A DNA stretch of 64,000 bases from Phycisphaerae bacterium (GTDB lineage: Bacteria; Planctomycetota; Phycisphaerae; Tepidisphaerales; Tepidisphaeraceae): assembly GCA_026004655.1 (NCBI GenBank), contig BPJO01000005.1:1-64000 (forward strand), given 5' to 3'. Of this stretch, positions 1-10,868 are shown one piece after another. The notes beneath the pieces are model-generated. The model was not told where the DNA came from. It saw nothing but the letters and a program-made list of their open reading frames with translations, and searched no databases. The translations under genes and the position numbers were made by a program. The stretch's first letter is position 1. Every line of letters begins with the position of its first letter.

Positions 1-6
1 CCGAAG

Positions 7-402
7 GTGAATGACCGGGTGGTGTCGGACGCTCGCGAGAGGAAGATCTGGGTCAACCGGTCGGATTTTGACGACCAGAACCCCGGAGATTTTTCCACCC
101 CGGCCAAGTACACCGATCAGAACGTGGTGTTAACGGTTTCGGCGGCCAGCGCCGCACTGGCTGCTAGTATCCGGGACGCTATTCAACGCCGATGGGACCC
201 CCGCTGGACTCAGATGGCCAAAGCGATGAAAGAACTACGCCCCTGGATCCGAAACCATCCGTCAATCCCTCAACAACAACGAGCGGTCATTTTTCGCACC
301 CTCGCAGGGGATGAAGCGATGGATATTCTGAGCAACCAGGGGATCGAAGCCCTGCGCGATTGGTTGATCCAGAAACACCCAGAGTTGAACAACAATGCCT
401 GA
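7..402 (+). CDS. hypothetical protein, probably the C-terminal part of a CDS entering from the left edge
   Basis: ORF open to the window edge; stop overlaps the start of the CcsA/HemX-like ORF at 395. Confidence 0.5.
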   Translation: MNDRVVSDARERKIWVNRSDFDDQNPGDFSTPAKYTDQNVVLTVSAASAALAASIRDAIQRRWDPRWTQMAKAMKELRPWIRNHPSIPQQQRAVIFRTLAGDEAMDILSNQGIEALRDWLIQKHPELNNNA

Positions 403-1195
403 ACCGACCCTCGGACAAGTAATTCTCACGATCACGGCAGCCGGATGTTTCCTGGTCAGTGTGCTGATTTCCATGTTTAAAGCGTCGCTGCGTGGATACG
501 TCTTGTCCTTCGCGGTTGCCGGCACAGTCTTCAGTTCCGTCGCACTGGTCTGGCATGCGGTGCAACGCAGAAGCTGGTTGCCACTGGACGACAATTTCGA
601 CGCGATTCTGTGGATCGCGATTCTGACCGCAATCGTATCTTTATACCTCCAACGTCAGAAAATGATCGGTCGGATTGATTGGGTACTTTCACCGATCGTC
701 GCATTGCTTTTATTGTCAGCAGCGTTTTTCGGGACGGTGATGCCTCATAGTTATACCCACACGTTGTGGGCGACGCTGCACCGGGTGTCGGTCTTTACCG
801 GTCCAATTTTTCTTGCGTTGGCAGCGGCTTGCGGGGTGATGTATCTGATCCTTTCTGCCCGTTTACGCAACAAACATTCACCCGTGGATTCCCGTTTCGG
901 GAGCCTGGAGCGGCTTGAACACCTGAACTACACCGCGGTGAGCATCGGTTTTGCGCTCCTGACGGTCGGTCTGATCACCGGCGTGGTGCGGGTCGTCGAA
1001 TCATCCACCCGGTTCGGTGAACACTGGTTTTTGAATCCTAAAATCGTTCTGTCGGTCGCGGCGTATGTGCTGTATGCCCTGGTGCTTCATAGCCCGATCA
1101 ATCCCAGTTTTCGTGGACGTCGCACCGCAATCCTGAGCATCGCAGGATTCGTTCTGTTGCTTGGAACGCTGGGTCTGGTGCAAGTTATTCGGTGA
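395..1195 (+). CDS. cytochrome c assembly (CcsA/HemX-like) integral membrane protein
   Basis: 266 aa polytopic ORF immediately upstream of hemA, as for HemX; 'GPIFLALAAACGVMYL' and 'LNYTAVSIGFALLTVGLITG' segments resemble the CcsA family. Confidence 0.75.
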   Translation: MPEPTLGQVILTITAAGCFLVSVLISMFKASLRGYVLSFAVAGTVFSSVALVWHAVQRRSWLPLDDNFDAILWIAILTAIVSLYLQRQKMIGRIDWVLSPIVALLLLSAAFFGTVMPHSYTHTLWATLHRVSVFTGPIFLALAAACGVMYLILSARLRNKHSPVDSRFGSLERLEHLNYTAVSIGFALLTVGLITGVVRVVESSTRFGEHWFLNPKIVLSVAAYVLYALVLHSPINPSFRGRRTAILSIAGFVLLLGTLGLVQVIR

Positions 1196-1259
1196 AAGGA
1201 ACATGTCCGTGAAAAAATTAACGACATCGAGCCCGCTCGAGTCTTCGGGATGAAACCAC

Positions 1260-2540
1260 ATGCAACGACTGCTTCTTCTGGGTCTGAATCATACCACAGC
1301 CCCTCTGGAAGTGAGGGAACGTTTGGCCTTTGCGCCCTCACAGGTGCGTCAGGCATCCGCGGAGCTTCTACGCATCATCCCGGGGTGCGAAATCGTCATC
1401 CTCAGCACCTGCAACCGGGTAGAACTGTACCTGTCGGCCGATCAGCTCATCCCACGACAAACGGTCCTCGCTTTTCTCGGCACGTTTCATGGTCTTGCCG
1501 AAAATGAGTTCGCCTCTCATTTGTACGAAATGCGTGGTAAAGCGGTCGTCGAACACCTCTTTGCCGTGGCTTCGAGCCTTGATTCCATGGTGCTCGGTGA
1601 GACTCAGATCCTCGGACAAGTGCGCCAAGCCTACGAATCGGCCCGGGAAGCAGGAACCACCGGACCCATGCTCAACCCGCTTTTCCAACGGGCGGTCAGC
1701 GTCGGCAAAGAAGTGTTGTCACAAACCCATCTGTCGGAAGGACGCGTGAGCGTAGCAAGCGTGGCGGTGGATTACGCCGGTCACATCTTTGATACATTTT
1801 CGGACAAAACGGTTTTGTGTGTCGGAACGGGCAAAATGTCGCAACTGGTCCTCAGACAGTTTGCAGCACTCAAACCTCGACAACTCCTGGTCGCTTCACG
1901 CAACCCAGATCGCGCCCGGGACATTGCCCAACAGTTCGGGGGGGTCGGCGTTAGTTCGTCAGACTTGGACTCTCTACTGATTCAGGCTGACATCGTGGTG
2001 TCATCCACCGGTCACCCACGCACCCTGATTACCCGTTCTCGCTTCGAAGCCCTTTTAAAACCCCGTCGTTATCGACCGATTTTCATGATCGATATCGCAG
2101 TCCCACGCGACATCGAGCCTTCGGTCGGTGAACTCGAAGGAGTCTATCTTTACAACCTCGACGATCTGCAGGAAGTCGTCACCCGGACCAGAGAATCCAG
2201 GACGGATTCGGTCGAAGAGGCACGCAAGATCATTCACCAGCAGGTCGAAGCCTTCATGGCGTGGAATCGCCAGCGTCAGATCGGTCCGATGATCGAGGCC
2301 ATTTATCAACGATATACCCGTATGGCCAAAACAGAGCTGCAGCGCACGGCTTCTCGGATGCAGCTGGATGATCAGCAACGCAAACTTCTGGAAGAGCTTG
2401 TTCACCGGATCGTCCAAAAGATTCTTCATGACCCGGTCACTCAGTTGCGTTCCAACGAACTTCACGACAACATCCAGACCTACGTGCATGCCATCGAAAA
2501 ACTGTTCAAACTCGACGGACCGGTTGATCACGACACCTGA
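1260..2540 (+). CDS. hemA: glutamyl-tRNA reductase
   Basis: 426 aa; LLLLGLNHTTAPLEVRERLAF, STCNRVELY, GETQILGQVRQAY, GTGKMSQL motifs. Confidence 0.97.
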   Translation: MQRLLLLGLNHTTAPLEVRERLAFAPSQVRQASAELLRIIPGCEIVILSTCNRVELYLSADQLIPRQTVLAFLGTFHGLAENEFASHLYEMRGKAVVEHLFAVASSLDSMVLGETQILGQVRQAYESAREAGTTGPMLNPLFQRAVSVGKEVLSQTHLSEGRVSVASVAVDYAGHIFDTFSDKTVLCVGTGKMSQLVLRQFAALKPRQLLVASRNPDRARDIAQQFGGVGVSSSDLDSLLIQADIVVSSTGHPRTLITRSRFEALLKPRRYRPIFMIDIAVPRDIEPSVGELEGVYLYNLDDLQEVVTRTRESRTDSVEEARKIIHQQVEAFMAWNRQRQIGPMIEAIYQRYTRMAKTELQRTASRMQLDDQQRKLLEELVHRIVQKILHDPVTQLRSNELHDNIQTYVHAIEKLFKLDGPVDHDT

Positions 2541-2604
2541 CTCTATTTCGCCGACCCCCTCTACGTGTGGATTCAAGTCGATCGGTCTGCCGATTGCTGT
2601 GGGG

Positions 2605-4457
2605 ATGGTAGTGTTTCTGGGGGTGGTGGGGGGGGGGGACGGGTCTATTTTTTGAACAAGTCCTGGTCGGAACGCTGGTTGACGGTGCGGTCCTGACGGC
2701 ATATCTGGTCTCAGCTTGCGGGTGGGGATGGTGGGTGGTGGGTCGTTCGCCTGCCCGTGGGGTGACTGCCACGAGTATCGGATTAGGGTGGATGGGTTTG
2801 CTGACCCTTTTTTTAGGTCTGGCGGGAAGCTATACCGTTTACACCGCTTGGGGGATGGTCGCGTTCGGTTTTGTTCTGGGCTTGACGGGTTGGTTGCGCG
2901 AATATCGTGAGGGAAGTGTCCGATCCGACGCAGCAACGTCTGTGGCGGGTCGGATCGGGTGGGTGGTCGTGTTCGTTGTCGTTTTATCAGCGGCATGGGT
3001 TTGTGTATCGATCATGCCCGGTTTTTTTATGGAGACCGATGGACCCTCATCCGTACGACGTGCTGAGTTACCATCTGCAGGTACCCCGGGAATGGTACGA
3101 GGCCGGTCGGATCATTCCATTGACGCACAATGCGTTCAGCTATTTTCCGATGGGAATGGAGATGCATTATCTGGCTGCCATGACGCTCCGTGGTGGACCT
3201 TGGGCGGGAATGTACCTGTGTCAGATGATGACTTTGGCGCATGGTTTCCTAACGGTTTTGGCGGTAGGACATCTCGCCCGTGCTCTGGGGGCAACTCCGA
3301 TCCGAGCCTGGTCCGGGAGTTTGTTGGTTGCTGGTGTGCCTTGGGTGTTTCAATTATCGGTGGTCGCGTACGTCGAGACCGGAGTAATGCTTTATACCAC
3401 GCTTGCGGTGGGGTGGTTGTTGCTGGGGATTCGTACCGGAAACATACGGGCGTGGTGGATCGTAGGGATCTGTTGTGGTTTTGCCTGTGGAATCAAATAC
3501 ACCGCGATTCCAATGACCGCTTTGCTGGTTGTAATGATCGTGCTGGTGCAAGAGTCGGTCGGACGTCGGTTCGCCCGCGTGATGATTGTTCTGGTCGCGT
3601 GCGTGATCGTCGCAAGTCCCTGGTTGATCCGTAACACCGTATGGACGGGCAATCCGGTCTTCCCGCTGGCGACGAACCTGTTTGGATCGGCGCATTTTAT
3701 GCAAGATCAAGTCATCCGGTATCAAGCAGCCCACGCCCCCCCCGCGGAAGAATCGGACCTGTCTTCGCGGATCCACAACGGATGGTCACGGACCCTCATC
3801 GATCCACAGTTCGGTTATGTGATCTGGATTGCGGGAATGGGTGCGGTGTTGTTTCTGATGATTCGGAAAACGCCTACGGACGGGATCGTGCTGGGGACCA
3901 TGATATTGGGGATGCTGGTGGTCTGGATCGGTGCGACCCATATCGTTCCACGGTTTATCACACCAGTGGTTCCTTTGCTGGGGTTAGCGGTGGCGTTGGT
4001 TCCTTGGCCGGGGTTTGCGGCCGTCGGTCTGGCGGGTTTAAACCTGATGATAGGGGGGTATTTGGTGGGGGGTTGGCTGGTTCCCGTGTTGGATCTCGCC
4101 AGGCAGGGTCTGTTTCGGGTTTCAACCCCGGAATTGCTGATGAATGAACAGCTCGAATCGGTTTGTCGATCGGGAAAGACGATCGCTTTGATCGGTGACG
4201 CGCAAGCGTTTTTATATCCAGTGGATTCGGGTCGGTTGATTTACCGAACCGTGTTTGATGTGCGGATCCCCCATGGGGTATCACTCGTGGACGGTTGGTT
4301 GGGAGAATCGGTTGACTCGTTGAGAAAAAGAGGGATATGGGTGGTGATCCACCCTTTAGAGTTGCAACGATTGAGTCGTACGTATCGAGGATTGCCGTCG
4401 CCGGCGCTGCCTTTTGATAAACCGGATCAAGGTCTGATCATTCTGAGTCCTGAATGA
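2605..4457 (+). CDS. polytopic membrane protein, glycosyltransferase-like, broken by two apparent +1 frameshifts
   Basis: Three ORF pieces (ATG 2605; frame of ORF 2735..3634; frame of ORF 2907..4457) join if one G is removed from G11 (2628-2638) and one T from T7 (3022-3028), giving ...MPGFLWRPMDPHPYDVLSYHLQVPREWYEAGRI... Confidence 0.7.
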
Positions 4458-4474
4458 AAAAGACGTAAAAATGA

Positions 4475-4500
4475 CCCGTCCCCGGGGTTCCGGGGACGGG
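4475..4500. terminator. intrinsic bidirectional terminator hairpin
   Basis: Perfect 11 bp inverted repeat CCCGTCCCCGG-GGTT-CCGGGGACGGG between convergent genes. Confidence 0.8.
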
Positions 4501-4561
4501 ATGGGTTCTTAACAGGAAAAGAGGTTTCAATCGTACCTTGCCAGTCTCGGGAACTGCCCTG

Positions 4562-5959
4562 CTACTGGAGCAGACGCAGGGCGGCCTGAGGGGACGCGTT
4601 CGCCTGAGCGAGCACGGACTGGGCTGCCTGAGAGAGGATCTGGGCACGAGTGAGATTGGCGGTTTCTTCGGCGAAGTCGGTGTCGCGGATCGCCGATTCG
4701 GACGCCGAGACGTTTTCCAAGGCCACACCGAGGTTGTTGATGGTGGACCCGATGGTGAACTTCTGGAACGCACCGAGTCGTCCACGCAACTGAGCCACCT
4801 GTTTGATCGCGGTGTCGACGATCTTCTGGGCGTTGTTGATGTTGTCGCTGTTCAGGGAGTTTTCGCCACCGGACTTCAACGAGTCGAGGTAACCGATGGA
4901 TTTTTTCCCGAGCGAACCGGTGGTCACAGCAGCGATACCCAAAGAGGCCTTGTCGGCTTCTCGAACTTTGGAACCCAGAGAGAAGTTGGCCCCGCCGCCG
5001 GTGATGCTGAAGCTGGTCTGACCGGGAAGATTGAATCCGTTGGCGATACGGAACTCGATATCCACGGTTCCGCTTCGGAAGCTGACATCCAGTCCGTTGG
5101 CCGTCCCGCTGGAACCATTGACCAGAACGGAGGCATCTTGTCCTTCGTCCTTTTGGACGTCGGTTGTAAAGGTTCCGGAAATGGCCTTGATGGAGACGAA
5201 TTGTGAGGAGCCGTATTCGGTGGAGTTGAACGATACGCTGCCTCCTGCGGAGGTAGCCGAGACCCCGGTCACATCCTTCAGGGCATTGACGGCTGCGATA
5301 ATGTTGGCGGTGGTCGTTCCGGAAGCAAAACTGAGTTGTTCGGTTCCGAGATTACCCGCCACTTCGATGGTGACAGCACCGGTCGTGGTCCCACCGGTAT
5401 AGTTAACATTAGCGGTTTGACCACTGGTCACGACCTGGACAGTGACCGTGAGGCTTTCGGAGGTTCCGAGCTTGGCGGCATTGATCCGTAGATCGTTAAT
5501 GGCAGTGCTGGCTACACCACTGGTGGTATAGTCCAGAGACCCGTTGAGGAGTTTTTTGCCCTGGAACGAGGTTGTTCCGGCGATACGGTTGATGGTACTG
5601 AGAATGGAATCGACCTGAAGCTGGTTGGCGTCGATTTCTTCCTGAGAAAGCCCGCCGGTGTTGGCGGCTTCGCTGACGAGGGACTGAAGCTCGTTCAAGA
5701 GGTTGCTGATTTCAGACAATCCCCCTTCGGCGGTCCCGATGATGTTGCTGGCACGCTCGGCGTTGTCGATCGCCTGAGAAATGCCTGTTTTTTCTGCCCG
5801 GAGGTTCTCCGAAGCGATCAGACCAGCAGGGTTATCCGCACCCTTGTTGATCCGCAAACCGGTGCTGAGCCTCTCCAGGCTCTGATTGAGGACGTTATTG
5901 TTTTTCGTAAGGACCCGCTGAGCGATCAGCGAGCTCACGTTGGTGTTAATTCTGCTCAT
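4562..5959 (-). CDS. fliC: flagellin
   Basis: 465 aa; N-term MSRINTNVSSLIAQRVLTKNNNVLNQSLERLSTGLRIN, C-term LGVALENVSASESAIRDTDFAEETANLTRAQILSQAAQSVLAQANASPQAALRLL. Confidence 0.97.
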   Translation of the reverse strand: MSRINTNVSSLIAQRVLTKNNNVLNQSLERLSTGLRINKGADNPAGLIASENLRAEKTGISQAIDNAERASNIIGTAEGGLSEISNLLNELQSLVSEAANTGGLSQEEIDANQLQVDSILSTINRIAGTTSFQGKKLLNGSLDYTTSGVASTAINDLRINAAKLGTSESLTVTVQVVTSGQTANVNYTGGTTTGAVTIEVAGNLGTEQLSFASGTTTANIIAAVNALKDVTGVSATSAGGSVSFNSTEYGSSQFVSIKAISGTFTTDVQKDEGQDASVLVNGSSGTANGLDVSFRSGTVDIEFRIANGFNLPGQTSFSITGGGANFSLGSKVREADKASLGIAAVTTGSLGKKSIGYLDSLKSGGENSLNSDNINNAQKIVDTAIKQVAQLRGRLGAFQKFTIGSTINNLGVALENVSASESAIRDTDFAEETANLTRAQILSQAAQSVLAQANASPQAALRLLQ

Positions 5960-6416
5960 TAGTCTTTCCTTAGACGTTTCGTGGCGTCTTCGCCTGAGCT
6001 TCCGGGATCTGCGGTCCCGAAACTGATTAATGAGAGGCGTTGATACCGACTACGTTCCCTTGTTCACTTGACCACCGGGACCAAGGGCTTATTCCCGGCA
6101 GCACTCCATCAGACTTATCGATTCGGTCGCTGGCCTCCTTTCCTGTTGTCTGAACCCGACGGGACAATCCCGTCTCGTCCACGTGCTGCAACCTGACCGA
6201 CCTCTCACGTGACGGCGATAGAATCGACTTGTGTTGACGGGGTACTTTAGATGTCCTGAATCATCGGATCGGATCATGGGTTATCGGTCCGACGTGTTTT
6301 TAAGGTTCTTCATCCGGTCCTTATCATTCCGATCATCTCACAAAAGCCCTCTTATCAGACCCGCGCAATTTCTGCGCCCCAACGTCCGTTGTTATCATCT
6401 TTCCATTCAATGACTT

Positions 6417-7502
6417 ATGTGTTACGAGTTGGGAATGCATCGAACGATCCAACAAATCCAACACGGGTTAGAGCAGAAACTTTATCCGGGGATGCAAATA
6501 TTCGTCTGGCATCGGGGTCGTACGGTTCTCGATGAGGCTTACGGATATGCTCGTCCCGGGATCAAATTGACCCCTGATTCGCGAATGCTCTGGATGAGTG
6601 CGGGAAAACCCGTCACCGCGGTCGCGGTCATGCAGCTAGTGCAACGCGGTTTGCTCGACCTGGAAACTCGCGTCAGTCGGCTGATTCCGGAATTTGCGCA
6701 GAACGGGAAACAATCCATCACGATTTTTCATCTCCTGACCCATACGGGGGGGTTTCGCGGACCACTGAACAGTTTTACCCCCGGGACGTGGGATCAGATC
6801 GTTCAACGGTGTTGTTCGCTTCGTCAGGAACCGGGTTGGGTTCCGGGGCAAAAAGCCGGTTATCACGTGGCGTCGAGCTGGTTTATTTTGGGAGAGATCG
6901 TCCGACGGGTGGACAGTAGGTCGATCGACCGATACGTCCGCGAATCGGTTTTTGCCCCCGTCGGGGCGACGGATTGCTGGATCGGAATGCCCGAATCCGT
7001 CGTCAGAGAGGATGACGCCTTGGTCGAACCCGATTTCCCGGGTAACCAAGTGATCGATGCCTGGACTACCCCCCGTCCCCCGGCCAACGCCCGCGGACCG
7101 ATCCGTCAATTGGGGCTCTGGTATGTCTCGTTATTGCAACAGGATGATCGACTATTAAATGCCGATTGGGTGTCAGAGATGATTCGTCGACAACGCACGG
7201 GGATGTTTGACGAAACCTTCAAGCAGGTGGTGGACTGGGGATTGGGTTTTAAACTGGATTCCAAACGATACGGACGACCCGAATCGTACGGATACGGGCC
7301 CTACGCGTCCGAAACGACTTTCGGGCACTCGGGGAATCAGTGCTCGTGTGCGTTTGCGGATCCTGAAAACGAGCTGGTGGTGGCTTGGTGTTGCAACGGT
7401 ATGCCCGGGGAGGACCGACATCAGGTCCGGCAAGAGGCGATCCACCGGGCGATTTATGAAGACTTGGGTCTGACCGGTGCGTCGGATCATTCGAACGGGT
7501 AA
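6417..7502 (+). CDS. serine hydrolase, beta-lactamase/class C PBP family (start possibly 6435)
   Basis: 361 aa; PGMQIFVWHRG, LLTHTGGF, FGHSGNQCSCAFADPENELVVAWCCNG. Confidence 0.85.
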   Translation: MCYELGMHRTIQQIQHGLEQKLYPGMQIFVWHRGRTVLDEAYGYARPGIKLTPDSRMLWMSAGKPVTAVAVMQLVQRGLLDLETRVSRLIPEFAQNGKQSITIFHLLTHTGGFRGPLNSFTPGTWDQIVQRCCSLRQEPGWVPGQKAGYHVASSWFILGEIVRRVDSRSIDRYVRESVFAPVGATDCWIGMPESVVREDDALVEPDFPGNQVIDAWTTPRPPANARGPIRQLGLWYVSLLQQDDRLLNADWVSEMIRRQRTGMFDETFKQVVDWGLGFKLDSKRYGRPESYGYGPYASETTFGHSGNQCSCAFADPENELVVAWCCNGMPGEDRHQVRQEAIHRAIYEDLGLTGASDHSNG

Positions 7503-7511
7503 ACTGAATCC

Positions 7512-8191
7512 ATGCCGACTAGCACGGTTGAAGACTACGTCAAGACACTTTATGTCGAACAACAACGGACCCCGGATCGACTGGTGGCCTTGGGCAAACT
7601 GGCCTCGGCTATGAAAGTGGTCCCCCGGAACCGTCACGACCATGGTCCGCACCCCTTTCCGAAGCCGGACTGGTCCGATACGAACCCCGGGTCGGAGTCT
7701 GTTCTGACCGAAGCCGGAGGAAAAACTAGCGCTGCACGTGCTCAGACGTCCACCGGTTGGTCGAACTGTTTCTCGTAGAGGTCCTGAAGTTCGACTGGTC
7801 CGAAGTCCACGAAGAGGCAGAGGAACTAGAACACGCGATGAGCGACAAACTGATCGAACGGATGGATGACTATCTAGGGCATCCGAAGGTGGACCCCCAC
7901 GGCGACCCGATCCCCACCGCTTGTGGGACCATCGAGAACCAGTCCGCGATCGCGTTGTCTGAATGCCAGACAGGTCAGCAAGTGACCGTTGTGAGGATCG
8001 ATAATCAGGATTCGGCTTTTCTGAAATACGCCGACGATAACGGGTTTAGGCCCGGTTCGGTTCTAACCGTGGTTTCGTCCGACCCGATCGCACTGGCGGT
8101 GACGGTTCAGACATCGCACGGACGGGAAATGGCTTTGGGGCACACGATCGCGGAGAAAATTCGGGTTCGAACTGATTATAAAATACTGTAA
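7512..8191 (+). CDS. DtxR/MntR-family metal-dependent repressor with C-terminal FeoA-like domain, frameshifted
   Basis: ORF 7512..7778 has the DtxR HTH start (STVEDYVKTLY...LGKLASAMKV). ORF 7757..8191 has the dimerisation segment (VELFLVEVLKFDWSEVHEEAEELEHAMSDKLIERMDDYLGHPKVDPHGDPIP) and FeoA-like domain. Several +1 insertions between them. Confidence 0.75.
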
Positions 8192-8246
8192 AAATTATAA
8201 TCGTCTTTCCGCTGATTCCTTTTCTACCCGTCGTATCTTTTCGCAA

Positions 8247-9089
8247 GTGGAAATTCTCGCTTTTTTTCAACAGACTTTTCAACCTTACGACTTGGTGGTT
8301 ATTGCCCTTCTGATCGTTCTCGAGGGATCGCTTTCGGTTGATAACGCACTGGTATTGGGTTTGCTCGCCAAACGGTTGCCACCGCATTTAAGACAAAAGG
8401 CGCTGACCTATGGATTGGTTGGCGCATTTTTGTTTCGGTTTGCTGCGATCGCGACGGCGGCTTGGTTGTTGGAATACCCGGTCGTCAAACTCATCGGCGG
8501 GGGGTATCTGCTATATGTCGCTATCAAACACCTGTTTTTCGAAGACGATAACGACGAAAAAGAATCCATTCGTCTGGGATCCGACGGACACCCCATCATT
8601 ATCGACGAGCAGAACCCGGTTCCTGGGGTTCAGACCACGAAGTATGCCAAGTTCTGGCCGACGGTTTTTGTCATTGAGATGACCGATATCGCGTTCGCCA
8701 TCGATTCGATCGTCGCAGCCATTGCGTTTATCCCCCCTCATCACGGGCAGGGACCGAACCCCAAACTCTGGGTGGTGATCATCGGTGGATTTTTTGGGGT
8801 AGTGCTGATGCGCTTTGCCGCCATGATCTTCATCCGGATGCTCGAGCGTTTTCCGCGGTTCGAAATCGCTGCTTATCTGCTGGTGTGTGTGATCGGGTTG
8901 AAATTGTGTATTGATTACGTCGGGAATCGAGTTTTTTCGACCGGTCCGGGTCATCATCCGGTGGATTTTCACGACACGCACGGACCTTGGTTCTGGGGAT
9001 TCTGGATCCTGATGCTGGGGTGTTTTGCTTTTGGTTTTCTCCGACGCAAGCCCGTCGTCAGTTCATCAGAAGATCGGGAACGAGAATAG
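8247..9089 (+). CDS. TerC-family integral membrane protein (putative Mn2+ exporter); GTG start
   Basis: 280 aa; VIALLIVLEGSLSVDNALVLGLLAKRLP, EMTDIAFAIDSIVAAIAF. Confidence 0.9.
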   Translation: MEILAFFQQTFQPYDLVVIALLIVLEGSLSVDNALVLGLLAKRLPPHLRQKALTYGLVGAFLFRFAAIATAAWLLEYPVVKLIGGGYLLYVAIKHLFFEDDNDEKESIRLGSDGHPIIIDEQNPVPGVQTTKYAKFWPTVFVIEMTDIAFAIDSIVAAIAFIPPHHGQGPNPKLWVVIIGGFFGVVLMRFAAMIFIRMLERFPRFEIAAYLLVCVIGLKLCIDYVGNRVFSTGPGHHPVDFHDTHGPWFWGFWILMLGCFAFGFLRRKPVVSSSEDRERE

Positions 9090-9149
9090 ACCGGTGGTGG
9101 TCGGTTCGATCTCGTTTTCCCTAACAAAATAGGTGTCATTGGAATGAAA

Positions 9150-9177
9150 ACGGGTACGGAGATGAATCCGTACCCGT
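9150..9177. terminator. terminator hairpin between convergent terC and GH4 genes
   Basis: Perfect 11 bp inverted repeat ACGGGTACGGA-GATGAA-TCCGTACCCGT, followed by a T-run on the minus strand. Confidence 0.75.
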
Positions 9178-9207
9178 GGAAACTCTTATCGGCAAGAGAA
9201 GGGGTAA

Positions 9208-10743
9208 TTATTGGTACCCGGGGAGATAGTCTTTTTCGGCATCGAACATTTCGCAGGTCATTTCACGGATTTCTCCGGGTGTCAAGACAGCTGCGGTTAA
9301 AGGATCGAGCATGAGGGCATGGATGGCCGCTTCTTTGCTCTTTTCGATACAGGCAGTAGCGGCAAGATCGAAATACGCCTGCTGACTGGCACAGATGTGG
9401 GCCATCTGAGGGGGGAGTTTTCCGTATCGTGTGGGGTTGATCCCGTTTCGGTCGATCATGCACGCCACTTCGACGGCTGAGTCGCCATGAAGATTGGTGA
9501 TTAATTTGCCGGATTCGCCGTCGTTTTGTTTTCCCGGACGGACGTCGCAATTCATGACATTTCCGTGAATACGTACCGGTGAATCTTTTTCGCGGGCTTC
9601 GATGATCCATGAGGCATATTCCCAAGACCGTTTCAGATCGATTTTTGCTTCGCCGGACACGAGCTTGGCACGATGTTCATCGGCAGCTGTTCGCCAGTTC
9701 GGCCAGTTGGTGGCGTAGAACCGGCTTCCCCCGTCGTATCCCCGTCGCAAGAGGGCCTGTCCACGTTTACTTTTGCGGGTAATAAGGCAAGTATTCTGAA
9801 AGGTGCCCGCTCGATTCGGTGATGAAGGCTCCGAAGTGCAGGCACATGTCCTTTCGGATCAGATCGCGGGTCTGATAGGGTTGTGCGTTGTTTCTGGCCC
9901 CACTTGATGTCCTGTGCGTCGAAAACGGCTTTGCCTTGCTCTGCCTCGCGGTAGGCCAGTTCAATTTCTTTGCGGAACTTTTCATAAAGCACTTTAGTGT
10001 ACAGATTTTCACCTTTATGCTTGAGGGTGGTAAACCACGCAAGGTGGTTCACCCCGGCACATTCCCATTCCATTTCCTCGTAAGGTACTTCCGCATACCG
10101 AGCCAATTCATGACTGGTACCCTGGACGCTGTGACAAAGCCCTACCAGCTGGATCTCCGGGACCGCCCGACCGGCTGCCAGGACGAGAGCATGCTCATCG
10201 GATTGGTATAGTTCAGCATGATCGCATCCGGACAAAGCTCACGCATGTCTCGTAGGATGTCCAGAAACACCGGAACCGTTCGCAATCCCTTGAACAATCC
10301 GCCCGGTCCGAGGGTGTCCCCGATGCACTGGTCGATCCCGTATTTCAGTGGAATGTCGTTGTCGATGGCGACACACGCGGTTCCGCTGACTTCCACGCAA
10401 CAGACGGCATAATCAGGTTCCCTTGAGCAGTTCCCGTCGATCGGGACTGGAACGGACCGTCCAACCGTCCTCGCGTCCGGTCCTCTTTGATCAATTTGGA
10501 AATGACCTGATGCATCATACCAAGACGATTGTGATCGACGTCACAAAGCCGAAACTCCCCACGGGTCGGCACCGGGGATCAACAGAACATCTCGACACAA
10601 GGTAGGGCATAAAATCCCGACCCTGCACCCAAAAATGTGATGTTGATCGGACGGATGATCTTGCCTCGAAGCCCCTCCTGACTGTCCGCTGCCTTGGTGT
10701 GAGCGGCATGACCTGCCGACGTTTCGGTTTTTACCTCTGCCAT
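9208..10743 (-). pseudogene. GH4-family alpha-galactosidase/6-phospho-glycosidase-like gene with multiple frameshifts (pseudogene or sequence errors)
   Basis: Consecutive fragments in all minus frames: RPINITFLGAGSGFYALPCVEMF; GEFRLCDVDHNRLGMMHQVISKLIKE; GGLFKGLRTVPVFLDILRDMRELCPDAIMLNYTNPMSML; VGLCHSVQGTSHELARY...MEWECAGVNHLAWFTTL; LITNLHGDSAVEVACMIDRNGINPTRYGKLPPQMAHIC. Confidence 0.8.
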
Positions 10744-10868
10744 GAAGCCCTTCCTGTAATAGACCACTTGTGATGCAAAATAATACAAAAAATGCCCTTT
10801 AAAATAGCATATTTCGGATATTTTATAGCACAAATGTGACTATCTTGTGTTGGGCCGCCGATGATCGG

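Noticed and set aside
2055-2996. 313 aa minus-strand ORF antisense to hemA and the following gene
   Set aside because: Low-complexity Pro/Arg-rich translation, mostly mirrors the well-supported hemA; antisense artefact of the base composition.
4538-5206. 222 aa plus-strand ORF inside the flagellin gene
   Set aside because: Antisense of a clear full-length flagellin; Gly/Asp-rich shadow ORF.
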